Positions 17,694 to 30,309 of a stretch of DNA of 64,000 nucleotides are shown here, in pieces (position 1 is the first letter of the stretch; every line of letters starts with the position of its first letter). The position numbers were made by a program, and so were the translations under genes. The notes under the pieces are model-generated. The model searched no databases. It was not told the origin of the DNA and saw only the letters and a program-made list of their open reading frames with translations. The DNA lies in contig OY540810.1 of the NCBI GenBank assembly GCA_961205875.1, forward strand, positions 26,412,001-26,476,000, in the 5' to 3' direction. This stretch comes from Sialis fuliginosa (lineage: Eukaryota > Arthropoda > Insecta > Megaloptera > Sialidae).

Positions 17694-19831
17694 TATTGTC
17701 TATTTATGCAAAAAACTATTGTTAATTCAAATGGATGATTTGAACAGAGGTTTAAAATTTGTGGTTGATAGTCAAGTATTAACATAATACAAATACTGAA
17801 TATGAGATTATGGTATTAATAATTTTAAAATATTATTGTTATAGTCCAGTGTTTACCGCACTTATGTATAACGACTTATAAAGCATTTCGCTTTGGTTTT
17901 GATAGCGCCCTACACAAAAAACAATACAAATAATTTTTTGTGTAGAATTTTATAAGCTTTAATTTGTCTGCATAATTTATCTATAAAACTTTCGTTTTCT
18001 TAGGTCTATTTTTTGGGGATAAGCTACCCTGTTGTAAACTTTATTTTATTTTAATGTACACACATAAACCAGAATTTTGCTTTGATAGATAGGTATTATA
18101 TATTATTATATTAAAACCTCTGGTATTTTGGGCTATTAGTAGTAGGTCTCCTGATTTTTTTATTGTTATTTTTATTGTTATTTGGCTTTGTTTTTTGTTT
18201 AGAAAAATGCAATATTGATCATTTTAGAGCATAACATTATAACTGCATAAATGTGTTTGATTAAAATATCATTATTATCATATACTCAAACGTATTTCTC
18301 GTATGAATATGTATATAAAACGTGTTTCGATGAATATATTTCCAGTATTATTGTCAGTGTTGAATAAAATAATATAGACTTTGGGGTATGGTATTCTTTT
18401 CGTTAGAAACGATACAGTTGTTATTTGCAAGTAATCCTCAGATTTTTTTTTAATCCTTGGTAGTTGAATATAAATCATATAATAAAAATCTCGTTTATAA
18501 GAAATACGTGACAAGAAAACAGAAAAATAAAGATAATAATTTTGCACAGAAACAAAGTATTACTATTATAATTAAAGAAGAAATTAATTTTATTATATCA
18601 CGCAAACAAAACACGATTTCTTGGTGAGAATATAAAAAACTTAATATTTTCTCTCTCATATTTTATGTTTATACATACTAGTATAGGAAATAAAATATAT
18701 TTTTTAGTTTTATTCTTTTCGTATAAGTGCCGTAAAATAAAATATTTTCCAGACGGGGGGGGGGGGGGGAAGGGTACATATTATCAATACTTATCTTAAT
18801 CAATATTTAAATAATACAGGCGTAAATATTATTTTAAAATAAGTACGAAATCATTTTTAAAATTCATCTTAAAATTTAAGTTATAAAAGTACGTTATAAT
18901 TTTTTTAACGAGCATTTCGGAGGGGGGGAGGTAACCTTTCCCCTGGATACGATTTTATGTGGACTCATTTATGATTATTCACAAATGAAATCAAATAATA
19001 TATAAAGTTAGATATCATTTAGAAACCTCTTTTAAACAAAACATACATTTTATTATGAAAATGAACATTATTAAAAATAGTTAATTTGATAAAAAATATT
19101 ATTTTTGGAGATCCTTGTATTAAACCTAATATCATAGACTTGCAAAATCATTAAGATTATCTATACAAATATCGTTATCAGGAAATAGCTAAAAAAAATT
19201 AACTAGTATCTTTTATAAGTAATACGAATGGCATTTTAAAAAGAACAGTCAGTTTATAATTAAAAAATCTATGTTACAAAAAGTTTTGTGGGGAGAAAAG
19301 AAGAAAAATTATTGTGACGTGACGAAAACACAAAAAAACTGTCAGTATGGATACAGCATAGCAAACAAAAAAGTGAGGTAAGAAATATAATCATGTACAG
19401 AAGTGAAAGCTACTGTTCAAGAAAATCACAAAAGATTGTTCTTTCATATATCTTCTATTTTTTGTTGGGCGGGTGAAAAATAATATTTCAGATTTACAGT
19501 TATATAGATTGTTAATGTTAACATTGGCATTATTGATTAATGAACGTTTTATTTGTATAGATACTTTGTTTTGTAAACAGTCTAAGATATAGGAGTATAA
19601 TAACTATGTGATTTATTTATTAAGAGTTTTCATAGACCTCTATTTTTTATCGTTTGCCTATTTGGCATTAATTTTATTTATATATCTTTTGGTTGGGAAA
19701 TATTCATACTTATACGTATATGAACATATTATATAATACATATATAGATTTTTTTCTTTGAAGATTTTCAAAAATATGAGTTATTTTTTTATCGAATGGT
19801 ATAAGAAAACCCTTAATTAATTATTATATTT
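17694..19831. other. Distal intergenic region including the serotonin receptor 3' untranslated region
   Basis: It is AT-rich with two G tracts, at about 18756-18769 and 18919-18929. The receptor transcript, read on the minus strand, ends somewhere in its upper part. No independent gene was recognised. Confidence 0.55.
19612..19621 (-). promoter_or_regulatory. Candidate polyadenylation signals of the serotonin receptor
   Basis: Overlapping AATAAA copies on the minus strand (AATAAATAAA) lie about 211 bases past the receptor stop. Such hexamers are frequent in this composition, so this is only a plausible site. Confidence 0.3.
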
Positions 19832-20957
19832 TTATCTTAATTTATTGGAACGAAAATTATTTTTTACCCTTCTAGCTCTCTTTGCTCCGCACAGCATTCT
19901 TGTAAATGCCTGACGAAATTCTGGACTAAATATTGTATAAATGACGGGGTTCAGTGTCGAGTTGAAATATCCCAACCAAAGAAAGAAACTTATCATATAA
20001 TCGCTAATATTACAAGAAGATCCACAGAGTGGCATTACTAGAGCCATTACGAAAAATGGAAGCCAGCAAACAACGAATGCCCCAGTGATTATAGCTAATG
20101 TTTTGGCTGCTTTTCTTTCTCGTTTTGCTTCCAAAGATTCCTTTTTCTGCTTTGCAGTCATAACTTGATTCTCTACTACTACGCTAGGAGTGCTAGTCAC
20201 GACAGAAGACGCTGTTATTTGAGGTACAGGAGGATCGGCTATTTCTACCTGCTTAGTTCCATCTTTCACAAGAATTTCTACTCTACTTATATCACTTATA
20301 TGACTTTGATGACTTGCCGAGCCGTTATTTGTCGTTGTAGCTGAAGACTTTTCTGGTGAAATGTTATTCGAAATTACCGGGAGATTTTTATTCTGAAGGT
20401 CGCCTTTCGATATTGTGAAAGCAGTAGTTTCTTCTTCCTTATTGTTTGCGCTATGTGCCTTTTCGTCAACTTCCTCGAGCACATCTACAGTAGTTGTTGA
20501 ATGACCTTCGACCATCACAAGACTTGATACAAGTGCTTCAGCTGCGGACGATTTCTTTTTGTTACATCTTTTCATTCTAAGAAATTTTCTTTTTTTGAGA
20601 AAGTGGTTCGATACACTAGTGTTATTGTTAGTTTTAGTAGGATTTTCAGAAATGGTTGGTCTCTGGCGTCGATGAATACGTTTTCTTGCTGTTTGAAAGA
20701 TTTTCCAGTATAGAATTAGAATGACTAAAAGAGGAACGTAGAAAGTAGAGAACGTAGCGAATATTTGGTACCCGATATCTTGGCTTGGCATACAGCGCTG
20801 TTCGAGGTTAATACGATCTAAGTATTTCTCATCCTTCCAACCGAATTGAGGAGCTAATGAGACAATAAGCGCTACGGCCCAAACTACAACAATCATTGCA
20901 CCAATTCTATTTCCGTTACGAGTGTGAATGTAGTCAACATTAGTTACTGCCCAGTAT
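19832..20957 (-). CDS. 5-HT1: 5-HT1-type serotonin receptor, last coding exon (TM4 to C terminus)
   Basis: This G-protein-coupled receptor is expected to bind serotonin at the plasma membrane and couple to Gi, as 5-HT1 receptors do. The exon starts inside the Arg codon of the DRY motif and ends with a stop at 19832-19834. With the preceding exon, 411 residues are visible. TM4 spans about 58-76. Cys92 in the second extracellular loop can pair with Cys12. TM5 spans about 99-123, with Ala104 and Thr108 at ligand-facing serine positions. The third intracellular loop is about 180 residues, rich in Ser/Thr and Lys. TM6 spans about 322-346 with CWLP at 334-337. TM7 has NPVIY at 373-377, and Cys393 is a likely palmitoylation site. 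The stretch RERKAAKTLAIITGAFVVCW is typical of insect 5-HT1 receptors; tyramine and octopamine receptors differ here. Subtype 1A versus 1B cannot be settled without the N terminus. Confidence 0.92.
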
Positions 20958-21022
20958 CTATAAATTAATTAAATAGTATTTGATTTATGTCAAATATAAA
21001 ATAAATGAAGTATTATATTTAC

Positions 21023-21132
21023 CTATCTACTGCGATAGCCACTAAGTGGAGAATAGAAGCTGTACAACAAAGTACATCACTTGAAGTCCACATGTCGCAA
21101 ACTTCAGGACCGAGAATCCAGCCTTTACTGAT
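21023..21132 (-). CDS. 5-HT1: 5-HT1-type serotonin receptor, penultimate visible exon (TM3)
   Basis: This 110-base exon encodes [15 protein letters not shown], then [20 protein letters not shown] and two bases of the Arg codon. It carries the TM3 Cys12 for the loop disulfide, Asp19 (position 3.32, the amine-binding residue) and the Asp of DRY. Splice sites are a TTCCAG acceptor before ATCAGT and GATAG|GTAAAT. A 65-base intron (20958-21022) separates it from the last exon, with phase preserved (GAT AG|A TAC TGG). The upstream exon or exons encoding the N terminus, TM1 and TM2 should lie at higher coordinates. Confidence 0.92.
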
Positions 21133-21955
21133 CTGGAAATAAAATAGAACGTAATGTATTAATATTTTGGAGAAATTTATTATATTATCTAAATCCAGAA
21201 GAAGAAAGATAGAAAATATATATAGTCCGAAAAATATTTGAAAATATGAATAATTTTATCCAAATCAATTGAAAAATTATTTAAATATTTGCAAATATTT
21301 TGAATAACATCTTTGTTTGAATAAAAGTAAAATGTAGAACGGCATTTTATTTTATTCCTCTTTCAAGAAATCTTCTTTTCTTGACTGTAATGCACTTGCA
21401 AATCCCTCCTGACAATCTCGTTCCCAGTTCAATTTTTATGTTTACTTTTTTGTGTATAAGAAATTTTATTTTATTTACAAATTTACTTCTATGATATAAA
21501 ATATGTGTATTTTATAAAACTTTTGCTCTGCAGTTCATTTTTATAACAAAAATATTTATCTATAAGAATCTAAATACCGAAAATATTATTTTCACAAAGA
21601 AATTAATAAGAAACGATTTGAACCATAGAAAATGCCGTATTATTGTACATAAATACAGTATTTATACCTACAACTACACACTAAACTGTATGTATATTGT
21701 ATATAGGTACTATGTAACATATAAATATTAAATGGATTATGTTTTGCAATAATGTATCACCCATACACAGTTCATTTCGAGATACCAACGTTTTTGACAT
21801 TCATAAACAATAATACACTTTTGTGATTTTGTTACATTTCTTTTGTTGAAAAAGATAATTTAGAATTTGGTTGGTTAATTAGATACATCTTCCAAAAAAA
21901 TCTGTTTTGTTTTTGTTAAATAATTATTTAAATAATTTTTTATGAGCTATTTTAT
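21133..21955 (-). other. Start of the putative long upstream intron of the serotonin receptor
   Basis: It is AT-rich with no recognised element. It is assigned as intron because the receptor exon at 21023-21132 begins in TM3 and must be preceded by further exons on this strand. Confidence 0.6.
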
Positions 21956-21956
21956 A

Positions 21957-22534
21957 CAGGGATTTGAACTGGAATTTATTTATAAATAGTTCGGGTTCGG
22001 ATTTGGGTTCAACATGTTGCGAACTATTTGGGTTTAAAAACCGTTATTTGTTTGGGTTCAGTTTCGGGTTCGGGTTCAAGTTTGTAATTGAAAGAAAATT
22101 ATTTTGTTCGAAAAAAAATTATAATTAACAAATAAAAAATTTCATGAATAATTAATTAAAATCTCTATTTTTCAGATTTTTTTTGAAAATTGAAAATTAT
22201 TTCAGTTATAGAATTTAAAAAGAAAGTAAAACATATGTACATTTTAGTTGTTGACTTGATAAGTCACATCATACCATAAAAATCAAACATATTTTCAGTA
22301 TTAGTACATTCTATAATCTCGTTTCAAAACCATTGGAGAAAAATATTAAAATATTTAAAATAATTTATTGCACTTTATTAAAATATATAGTTACCGGTTA
22401 TCCATGTAAAGGTTCGGATTCAGATTCAGGTTCGTTGACTTTGAAATATAGCGGTTCGGTTCGGGTTCAGATTAATGAAAAATACAGGGTTTTTCGGGTT
22501 TATGGTTCGGATTTGGGGCCAGGTTCAAGCCCCT
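21957..22534. mobile_element. Element with CAGGG ends and degenerate GGTTCGGGTTC repeats
   Basis: The left end CAGGGATTTGAACTGGAATT and the inverse right end CAGGGGCTTGAACCTGGCCC are related. Both ends are followed by irregular GGTTCGG and GGGTTC units (21990-22075 and 22408-22520). The ends resemble hAT elements, but no clean 8-bp duplication was seen. An apparent ORF at 22333-22536 is just the repeat. Confidence 0.6.
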
Positions 22535-23394
22535 GAATATAATGATATCAACTTTTTTTTTATAATCTATTTTTGTCTTCTAGCTTCTCTTGAACTGTTA
22601 TCAACTTTACTTTGAGTGAAACTGCATTCCTAACTCAAAAATGATATTTGTGTTAGCTGATAATATTTGAATTATGTTACGCACTTATGAATGCGTACAA
22701 TAATTCAAATATTATACTTAAACATTAATTAATATTAGGTATATCTACTTCAGTAATAATAAGAATATGAATTAATGAATATAGTTTTTTAAGAAAACCT
22801 AAGATAATAAGAATGGCTTTTCTTTAGCCCTACTCAATAAAGTCAATTCTTTTCAATTTTGTAGATACATTAATAAAAACAATAAGTTCTTTAGAAACAT
22901 CTTGAAAGTTTAAAATAAAGTACTTGATAATAAATCATGAGCTTTTTACAAGCCAGAATTTTATGAAATAAATTCAGTGTCGCAATAAATTAAATACGTA
23001 TCTTTGTCAGTAAACTCTTTTGTCATTTCTACCAAAGAACTCAATAACATTTTGTGCCCTTTTCCGGGAGCGCTATTGTTACTCTCAATAGAACAAACTC
23101 TGTTTGCACATAGTATTACAAAATTCATTTGGTATTAGGGTTGTTCAGCTTGAGATACATTTTTATCTCCTTCTTTCAGCAGCTTTTGTAACACGTTTTA
23201 TAAATAAACAGGTATGGATATTTTCAGGACTGATTTTCAATACAGATTTTTTATTAAATATATGTAGAGGAAGGTGTCAATGTATAGAGTAGTCTCTTAA
23301 TATTGAATTATTATTAATAAAGTTATAATATGTAGATGCTAGCACGTATTTAATTGAATTAGTGAGTATTTAATATATTTAATCCTTATTAATG
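22535..23394. other. AT-rich putative intron sequence with one arm of a direct duplication
   Basis: No gene was recognised. The stretch 23095-23270 is a diverged direct copy of 24485-24600; both contain TAGTATTAC, TTTCAGCAG, TTTATAAATRRACAG and a block ending in AATACAGA. Confidence 0.55.
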
Positions 23395-23395
23395 T

Positions 23396-24130
23396 TTTGC
23401 TTTCTCGCAATATCGAAGATACGAGAAGCTTTGTGATCATTTTAGAATGAAACAAAAAATTGTATGTCTGTCTGTCCCGTGAATCCTTGTCATACGCATA
23501 ACTCATGAATCACTGAACCGATATTAATGAAACTTGGTTGAATGGTTGGGTCTGGTTTGAGGACGGTCCCATTTCAAAATCATCAAAATCGTGTGTAAGA
23601 GGCAGAGGTGACATCCTAAAATATTTATTTTTTCAAGAACGACACATGTTACATGAAAATTTTATAGAATTTTTTTTGTAAAGCATTCTATTTCCTATAA
23701 TATAGGTCTACAACAATTGTTGTAAAATATTTCCTTACAAAGATTTATCTCAATTTGATTTAAAAAATCGTATTTTATTATTTTTTAAATTGATATTTAA
23801 TTTGACATAAAAAATGCCATTTTGACATTTTAAATATTATTTTGACGTTTGCATAAATTTAAACTTAGATTGAACTTGTCAATAATTAATTATATACGAA
23901 ACAATAATCAGGTGCGTCTTAAACAAAATTTCGAACTAATATTTTTTAGTAAAACTCTATAAAAATTAAATGGGTAACCAATGCCAGACAATTTATCTGA
24001 ACACTATCGGTTTTTATTTAAATTGTTCAATAATTAACTACCTTTGGTAAATTCAGCACGAGGAAGCACTGTTCATTTACTTGGCAGATGTTTTTTTTAA
24101 TTCGTTTCAAAGTTTTTTTTCCACCAAGCA
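23396..24130 (+). repeat. Dispersed repeat with GCAATATCGAAGATACGAGA end, copy 1
   Basis: It aligns, inverted, with 57425-58250 and partly with 58251-58565 and 51411-51465. Landmarks are TATCGAAGATACGAGAAGC, TCTGTCTGTCCCGTGAAT, CACTGAACCGATATTAATGA, AAATCATCAAAATCGTGTGT and, at the far end, GAACACTATCGGTTTT and GAGGAAGCACTGTTCA. The TGTCTGTC tract and the flanking sequence resemble retroelement or Helitron tails common in insects. Confidence 0.75.
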
Positions 24131-24132
24131 TT

Positions 24133-24463
24133 GGGAGCGTTCACGTCTGATCAAAAAACGGAACAACGAGTTTTGATTGGTTAATTCATAGAATTTCTGG
24201 TGGAAGGAATGTACCAGAAATTAAAAGAATGTAATTTTTTAAGCGTGTAAGGAAGTGAGAAAGAAGTAACTGGAAAGAGATAGAAACTAGTGACCAGGCT
24301 AACCAAAGAACTTTTATTATGCCAGAACACTAGTTTCTATCTCTTTACACGCTTAAAAAATGACATTCTTTAAATTTCTGGTACATTCCACCAGAAATTC
24401 CGTGAATCAACCAATCAAAGCTCGTTGTCCACTGTTTTTGGTCAGTCGTGAACGTGACCATTA
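24133..24463. repeat. Long palindromic MITE-like repeat
   Basis: Left arm blocks GTTTTGATTGGTTAATTCA, GAATTTCTGGTGGAA and TTTTTTAAGCGTGTAA recur inverted in the right arm up to about 24463. The centre is near 24300, with AGAGATAGAAACTAGTG facing CACTAGTTTCTATCTCT. It would form a hairpin of more than 130 bp. It directly abuts the repeat ending at 24130. Confidence 0.82.
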
Positions 24464-24484
24464 TAATGGTATTCTATATTTGGG

Positions 24485-24600
24485 CACTTCCCTCTATATA
24501 GTATTACTAAATTCATTTTTATCTTTTATTTTCAGCAGTTTTATAAATGGACAGATAATATTATTTTCGGGATGATTTTGAATACAGAAATTTTATTTTA
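24485..24600 (+). repeat. Second copy of the 23095-23270 block
   Basis: It shares TAGTATTAC, AAATTCATTT, TTTCAGCAG and a block ending AATACAGAAATTTTATT with the upstream copy. The region between the copies is filled by the repeats at 23396-24463, suggesting insertion into a duplicated site. Confidence 0.55.
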
Positions 24601-25682
24601 CACTTAGCTTTATATATATTTTTATTCTTTATATAAAGTTATAAACTTTTAAATTAAATATTAGTTTTTTACTCATTTTTCCTGACTTTTTTAAAACACA
24701 GATTCAACATAACTAATATTGTGTTAAAAAAGAACAAGTGAACAAAGAAGAAATTTTAATAGTTAAAATAATAATAATCTAACTTGAATAAAGTTCAAAA
24801 CAATAACTAACTAATTTTATACGTCTGGGTAGCAGTTTTTATGTTAAGTAGTAAAAAATGTAGATATGCTAAAATTATATCTTTAATTACATTTCGTGTG
24901 TATCCAAATAAATTTAACTGAAAACAGTTTCCTAATGTTGAGTCATGTAGTTTTTAGTTTGAAGTTGTTTGCTTTCTTGTGGTTTACAACATTTTCTTGA
25001 ATCACAAAACATTTCTCTTTGTACTAATAAATTTAGCATCCCTGTAATACTTTAAATCATCCATATCATTAACAAAAGCTGAAAATCCCAAGACCTGAAA
25101 TAATTATATTTCGACTCTTTTTTACTTATTCATAAAACAAAAGAAACTTTATATTATTACTTCTTTTATAGAACGCACAAAACTTTTGACGCGAACGCCT
25201 TCGAGATGATTGGGGTGGAGGGGGTAAAGGGAGTATCCTTATTACGTCGATCATAAAATTTAATCTTATTTAAAAAGTTTTATCTTAATTTGATCTAATA
25301 TCATTTTCCTTTTGCTTTACTCAAATCATTTGTTTTCTTTATAAGATGTCTTAATGAATATTGTTTTATATTCATTAGATTTTAGATGTTTATAGAACAT
25401 AATTTATACTGCAGATTTTTCTTTTTATTTAACTGTAAACAAATAATATATCATTAAGAATTCTTTTCGGTATCGTTTCTGTATTTTATAGAATAATTCA
25501 ATTGTTACAATATCTTTTCTAAAACCCTTATTACTGCTAATTGTAAGATAAAGATTCATATTTTTGGAACAATAACATAAAGAAAAATTACAAGAAAAAA
25601 TTTTGTTCACAGAATGAATTCACTTATAACAAATACATATTATTATTATTATTATAACTACAAGATACAGTAAATATAATTT
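24601..25682. other. AT-rich putative intron sequence
   Basis: No gene recognised. A short G-rich patch lies near 25210-25232. Confidence 0.55.
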
Positions 25683-25760
25683 CACACGAGACGAGACGTG
25701 ATTTAGGTAATAGTTGTTAAGCTCGTACACGTGACCGAGAAATGCTGCGGTCTCGTCTGA
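25683..25760. repeat. GAGACGAGAC repeat fragment
   Basis: CACACGAGACGAGACGTGAT near the left and GGTCTCGTCTG near the right match the repeat family at 3831, 49049 and 58578. Confidence 0.6.
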
Positions 25761-25900
25761 ATTCTGAAGTTTTTCTTTATTAATAAAAAGAACCGTAATT
25801 CTTCATTTCAAGCATTGTTCTAATTTAATCATTATTTGTGTTGTGTTTTTACATTTAATACATTTGCACAACTCTCAGCGCTTGTTTAATAATTTCGATT

Positions 25901-26140
25901 TTTACTTTCTTATACCCATGTAATTGTATATGAAATATATGTACATAAATTATAAGTATAAAGTATAGTGAAGCCGATTTTTTTTCCAATTTGATTTTGA
26001 TAGATTTAACCATTTTGACCTTCCTCGAATCCATTCTGACTATTTTCGCCATGCTGTTTGTGTGTCTCTCTAACTGTCGGACTGTTTGTAAGCGCTGTAA
26101 CTCAAATACGACAAATCGTAGAAGGGTGAAATTTTATATT
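25901..26140 (-). repeat. TATAAGAAAGT dispersed repeat, inverted copy
   Basis: The minus strand has GGGTATAAGAAAGT at its terminus, with AAAAAAATCGGCTTCACTAT, CAGAATGGATTCGAGGAAGG, ATGGCGAAAATAGTC and CACCCTTCTACGATTTGTCG, all shared with 7480-7665 and in part with 37600-37795. Confidence 0.75.
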
Positions 26141-27127
26141 TAATAATTATATTTATATTTAATTAATAATAATGTTGTTAACTTGTAGAGAACAGTGTGA
26201 GTGTTGGTATGAATCGGCACACTTGTCTTATACACATAAAATTAATAAAATGAGTGTAATGTTATATAGTTGTATAATTTATTAAACCCTTCAAGACACC
26301 ACAATTATCATTTAAAATTAACTAATCAATGAGATGTAGATTGTAAGTAATACAAAGTTATGTATGTTGTTATTTTTTTACTAAACAAAAACTACCTTAT
26401 TTTAAATATTTTTCAGAAGTAGCTATATACATTTTGGTAAGATGGGAATATAAAATACATTTTAATTCTGTTCTTTTAATTCAATTATTGCTATACTGAA
26501 TATTATGTATAATACAAAAGACATTTAATTGTAAGAGCTAGTAATGTATATATGTATGTATGTATGAAACACCATTAAAGGTTATGCCTGAATCTATACA
26601 TACAGTGTTGTACATACATTCATATGTAGATACAACATATATTATGTATTTGAAATCCATGCACGGGTAGATGTATAGTCATTAGAAGGAATAGATTATA
26701 AGACTATAATAGTGAATTACGTGTGACCCAAAACCACTAACATTTGTATATCTTTAGTAAGTATCTACTGCTTTGATTGCCTCTTAACCAAAATCTTTGT
26801 CATTCTATTCTTAGTTTGGTTGAGATGCAGAACCGGGAAGTTGAAATCTGAGCCGCAAAATCTCGAACATTATCTAAAGGTTATTCTGTTTTAGTGCAAA
26901 TTTTTAATAAATTTCGGTTCTATAAAAAATATTTTTGGAACAGTTTTATTATTTCAATGGGCCTCTCAGGGTTTAAGAGTTTGGGTTATCGGCCTTGTTT
27001 TTTTTTTAAATAATGAATTTTCATAAACAGTTAAATTGGGATAAATATCGACATCCCCCTCTCCTTTGTAAGGATTCGTTAGTATTAAGAGACCCCCACA
27101 ATTTCCTTACATAAGGATTCATTATTA
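26141..27127. other. AT-rich putative intron sequence
   Basis: A short (GTAT)n run lies near 26549-26567. No gene recognised. Confidence 0.55.
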
Positions 27128-27129
27128 TA

Positions 27130-27709
27130 CAAGGTGTCCCGAAAACATACCGACAAACTTATAGGAGTTGTCAAGCACATTAAAACAATTGTTAATTTTT
27201 TGAAATTTTTTATTTCAGCAGTAGAGCAAAAAAGCAATGAATGTTATCCTTTTGCGGAAATAATAGTTCAAAATGTGCTGATCATAAAGTTGTAAAGGGC
27301 GCTAAACATTTTATGTTTAATATATAATTTTATGTTCATATTTATATTTATTTCTTAAAGGGCCAACATTTAGAAAAAGTTCCAAAGAATAAAAAGTGCT
27401 TCCAATTAGTCATTGAATAAAAAATTTTTTTTTAGAACATTTGGTAACGTTTTTTTTATTGGGCACTTTTTAAATAAAATTAATAAATGTTAGGAAAAAT
27501 TCTAATCTAACATTTCCGTTACAAAGGAAAGTCCAGTTACAAAAAATTTCAAGCAAATTGCAAAATCCATTGCTTTTGTGTGGGGTCCTTTATTTTGCTC
27601 TACTGCTAAAACGGCTCGTTTGTGGTTACTGGTTTATTAACAAAAAGCGATTGTTTGAATGTCGTCGATAACTCCTGAAAGTTTGTCGCTATGTTTACGG
27701 GACATGCTG
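27130..27709. mobile_element. TA-flanked MITE with CAAGGTGTCCCG ends
   Basis: The ends CAAGGTGTCCCGAAAACATA and, inverted, CAGCATGTCCCGTAAACATA are followed by CGACAAACTT and AGGAGTT blocks on both sides. TA flanks both ends (27128-27129 and 27710-27711). The 580-bp interior includes internal inverted A/T-rich arms and has no ORF. A second copy is at about 42448-43002. Confidence 0.82.
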
Positions 27710-30309
27710 TATATGTATAGTTGTAGCAAAATATATATTGATACAAAGTTTTAATTAGCTTTAAATGTGAAAAAGCAATTTCTACATCTGAAAATTGTTT
27801 CAATTAGGTAACGTATTTTAAAATAATTAATTTAAAAAAAAACGATTCCCCCTTCCTATCCTTCTCCTCCAACGTAAAGATTCGTTTTACGGACTACTCC
27901 ATTCACCCAAAGCCTTATGTAATTAATGGACGCTCTTTAATATTTTTAAAGAAAAGATACTTTTTTATGTATTTTTTAAACGACCTTATTGATATTTTTT
28001 CAATCATAATTTCTGATGTAACGATTCCATATGAAAAAACCGCGCGTGTTACCATTAAAGCAAGTTGCATGACGTAACGATGTTTATGTAACGAAAAGTG
28101 GTACAAAAAATTAATTATTTCCATAGACAGAATAAGTACAAAAAGAGTTTTAAGATGCAATTTACCGACCCTTATATTAGATTATATATTGAGTTATATA
28201 GTCGTTAAAAAGATCACATGCAGTGATTGTGGAAAAGCTGCCAAAACTGTAATAACTAATAAAATATGGATACGAGTAGCAGAAGATTCAAATGTCGTGA
28301 ATGAAAATTCTGTTCATTGTATTTTTATTTATGTTATATATAGATATCATTATACCATTTTAAATCTGATTCTGATAATTTAATTCTGATGTTAATTAGA
28401 GCTTTCTAATTTTCAGTGACCGTGAATGAATAACATAACACATATCTATATTTTCTTTGTATTAAATTTAAATAAAATATTAATAAATTAAAATCAATAT
28501 GGGTAAAAATGAAAGGCCTGCAAGAAAAGGTTTAATTATTGTTTATAAAATCTACTTCCTAGTTTACTTCTTACGTGTATATTGTGTATACTTTATTTAA
28601 GTAAAAATTTTATGAGTATTATTCAAATTTCGGATCTAATTAAAATAAAAGAGCAAACAAATGACTATTTTGGTTTATAAAAAAATTGTACGTTACATGA
28701 TCAAAAAATACACAAGGGAGCTGACAGAATACCAAAAATTCTTTCAAAATCCACTGCCATCTCGATTTTTTTTAATGGAACGTACGAGTTTTGGAACTCA
28801 ACTTCTTAATGAAAAAAAAATGCAACATTTTGCTATGTATATAGGTAAAGACGTAATACTTATTATAACAATCAAATATAAAAGTATTTACGTGATTATT
28901 TGTGACATAAGTGAAACAGAGCAGAAATGTGGGATTAGGAATGAGGGGTAGGTATTAAGATATACTGTATACATAATATCTTTCAAAATAATAAATACTT
29001 TGGTTATATTTTCCAAGACAAATTGAAAAAAAACGAGGAAAATTACATTTCTGTGTTTCTTTAAAGAAAATCTAAATACCGTGTACTTAATCTAATAAAG
29101 AACGAACAAGGTCTATTACGGAAGAAAATGTTTCGCAGTAAAATGACCTACAATGCTATTTGTTGCTGTCAGAACCTCGATGTTATTAGCTACTGCCATC
29201 TGTCGCCCGTAATACGTGTTTGATTTATTTAGATAATACAAATGATTTATGCAGACCGATATTGCGTATTTCATTTATATTACAAAATACATTGTTTTTT
29301 TTTATACTAATATCAAAGTTAAAATAATAAATGTGTTGTATTGGAAATATAAGAAAATGTTTTGTAACGGACATATCAGTTATTATACATATTATGCAGA
29401 CATAAACGCCGACTTTTTATTGTACTTATAGGGTGAAAGCAATCGCCCCCCCCCACATTCCCTCCCCCATCGGAGTCAGCTCCTATGGTAAGTAATATTG
29501 GTAGTAGGTAATAGTTATATTTATTTTAAATTCTATTTTAAAAATCTATTATGGTCAAATGTGTTTGTAAATTTTTTTCTTTTCATTTTAAAGTGTAATT
29601 TTGAGCCTTATATTGTCAATTAAGCTCTACTTTATAGTTTTATGCCTTAAAAACTACATCAAAAAGTATTAAGTACAGCTACGAAAATCTTATATACATA
29701 GTATTGCAACATGTACACCTCAAAGGTTAAAACTGAAAATGTATCGGAGAAATCGAGAAAATTCAAGCCAGACTAAATTTTTGTTCTAGTCTTTTTTCTT
29801 GGTTTTGTTTTATACAATTAGTTTCCACTGTACAGAAATGTTATTTATTTATTATATATAATATGTTCACTCAGTGTTAATTCCATTTCGATTATTAAGA
29901 ATAACAACAAAATATTTAAATATTATTTTAAAACGCTGCTACAAAATATTTTCACTATACAGATGAAACAAACATATTTGTATATTAAAATACATAGTTT
30001 AAAAAACAATCAATTTGTCTAGGAACTTCTAGAACTTTTTAATAAAAATAGCGTTTTTCTTATTATTTATATTTTTATACATATTTTGTAAAATGATTTA
30101 AAATCAAAATTAAGTTTGTTCATGAAAACAATGTGCTTTTCATTAGACTGATTAATCAAAATAAATATATATTGCAAACACACACGTTCATAATATTGGC
30201 TCTGTGTCAATATTAAACTAATATTGATATTTGTTTCCGCAGGGATATTTTTGACACTATTTCATTTGCGGTTTTTTAGTTAAATATTATTGGTGTGTTA
30301 TCATGTGAT
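27710..30309. other. Putative intron sequence with no recognised gene
   Basis: It has two weak open frames (28189-28383 and 28661-28951) without family similarity. A C-rich patch at 29443-29470 is followed by a GTAAGT donor-like site at 29487. I cannot support a gene here. Confidence 0.5.

Noticed and set aside
19832-20957. Tyramine or octopamine receptor identity for the GPCR
   Set aside because: The WKDEKY loop after TM4, the FATFSTFYVPLLVIL TM5 and the KRERKAAKTLAIITG entry to TM6 fit insect 5-HT1 receptors better.
28189-28951. Two open frames of 64 and 96 residues
   Set aside because: No recognisable domain, no convincing splice signals and composition close to the surrounding noncoding DNA.
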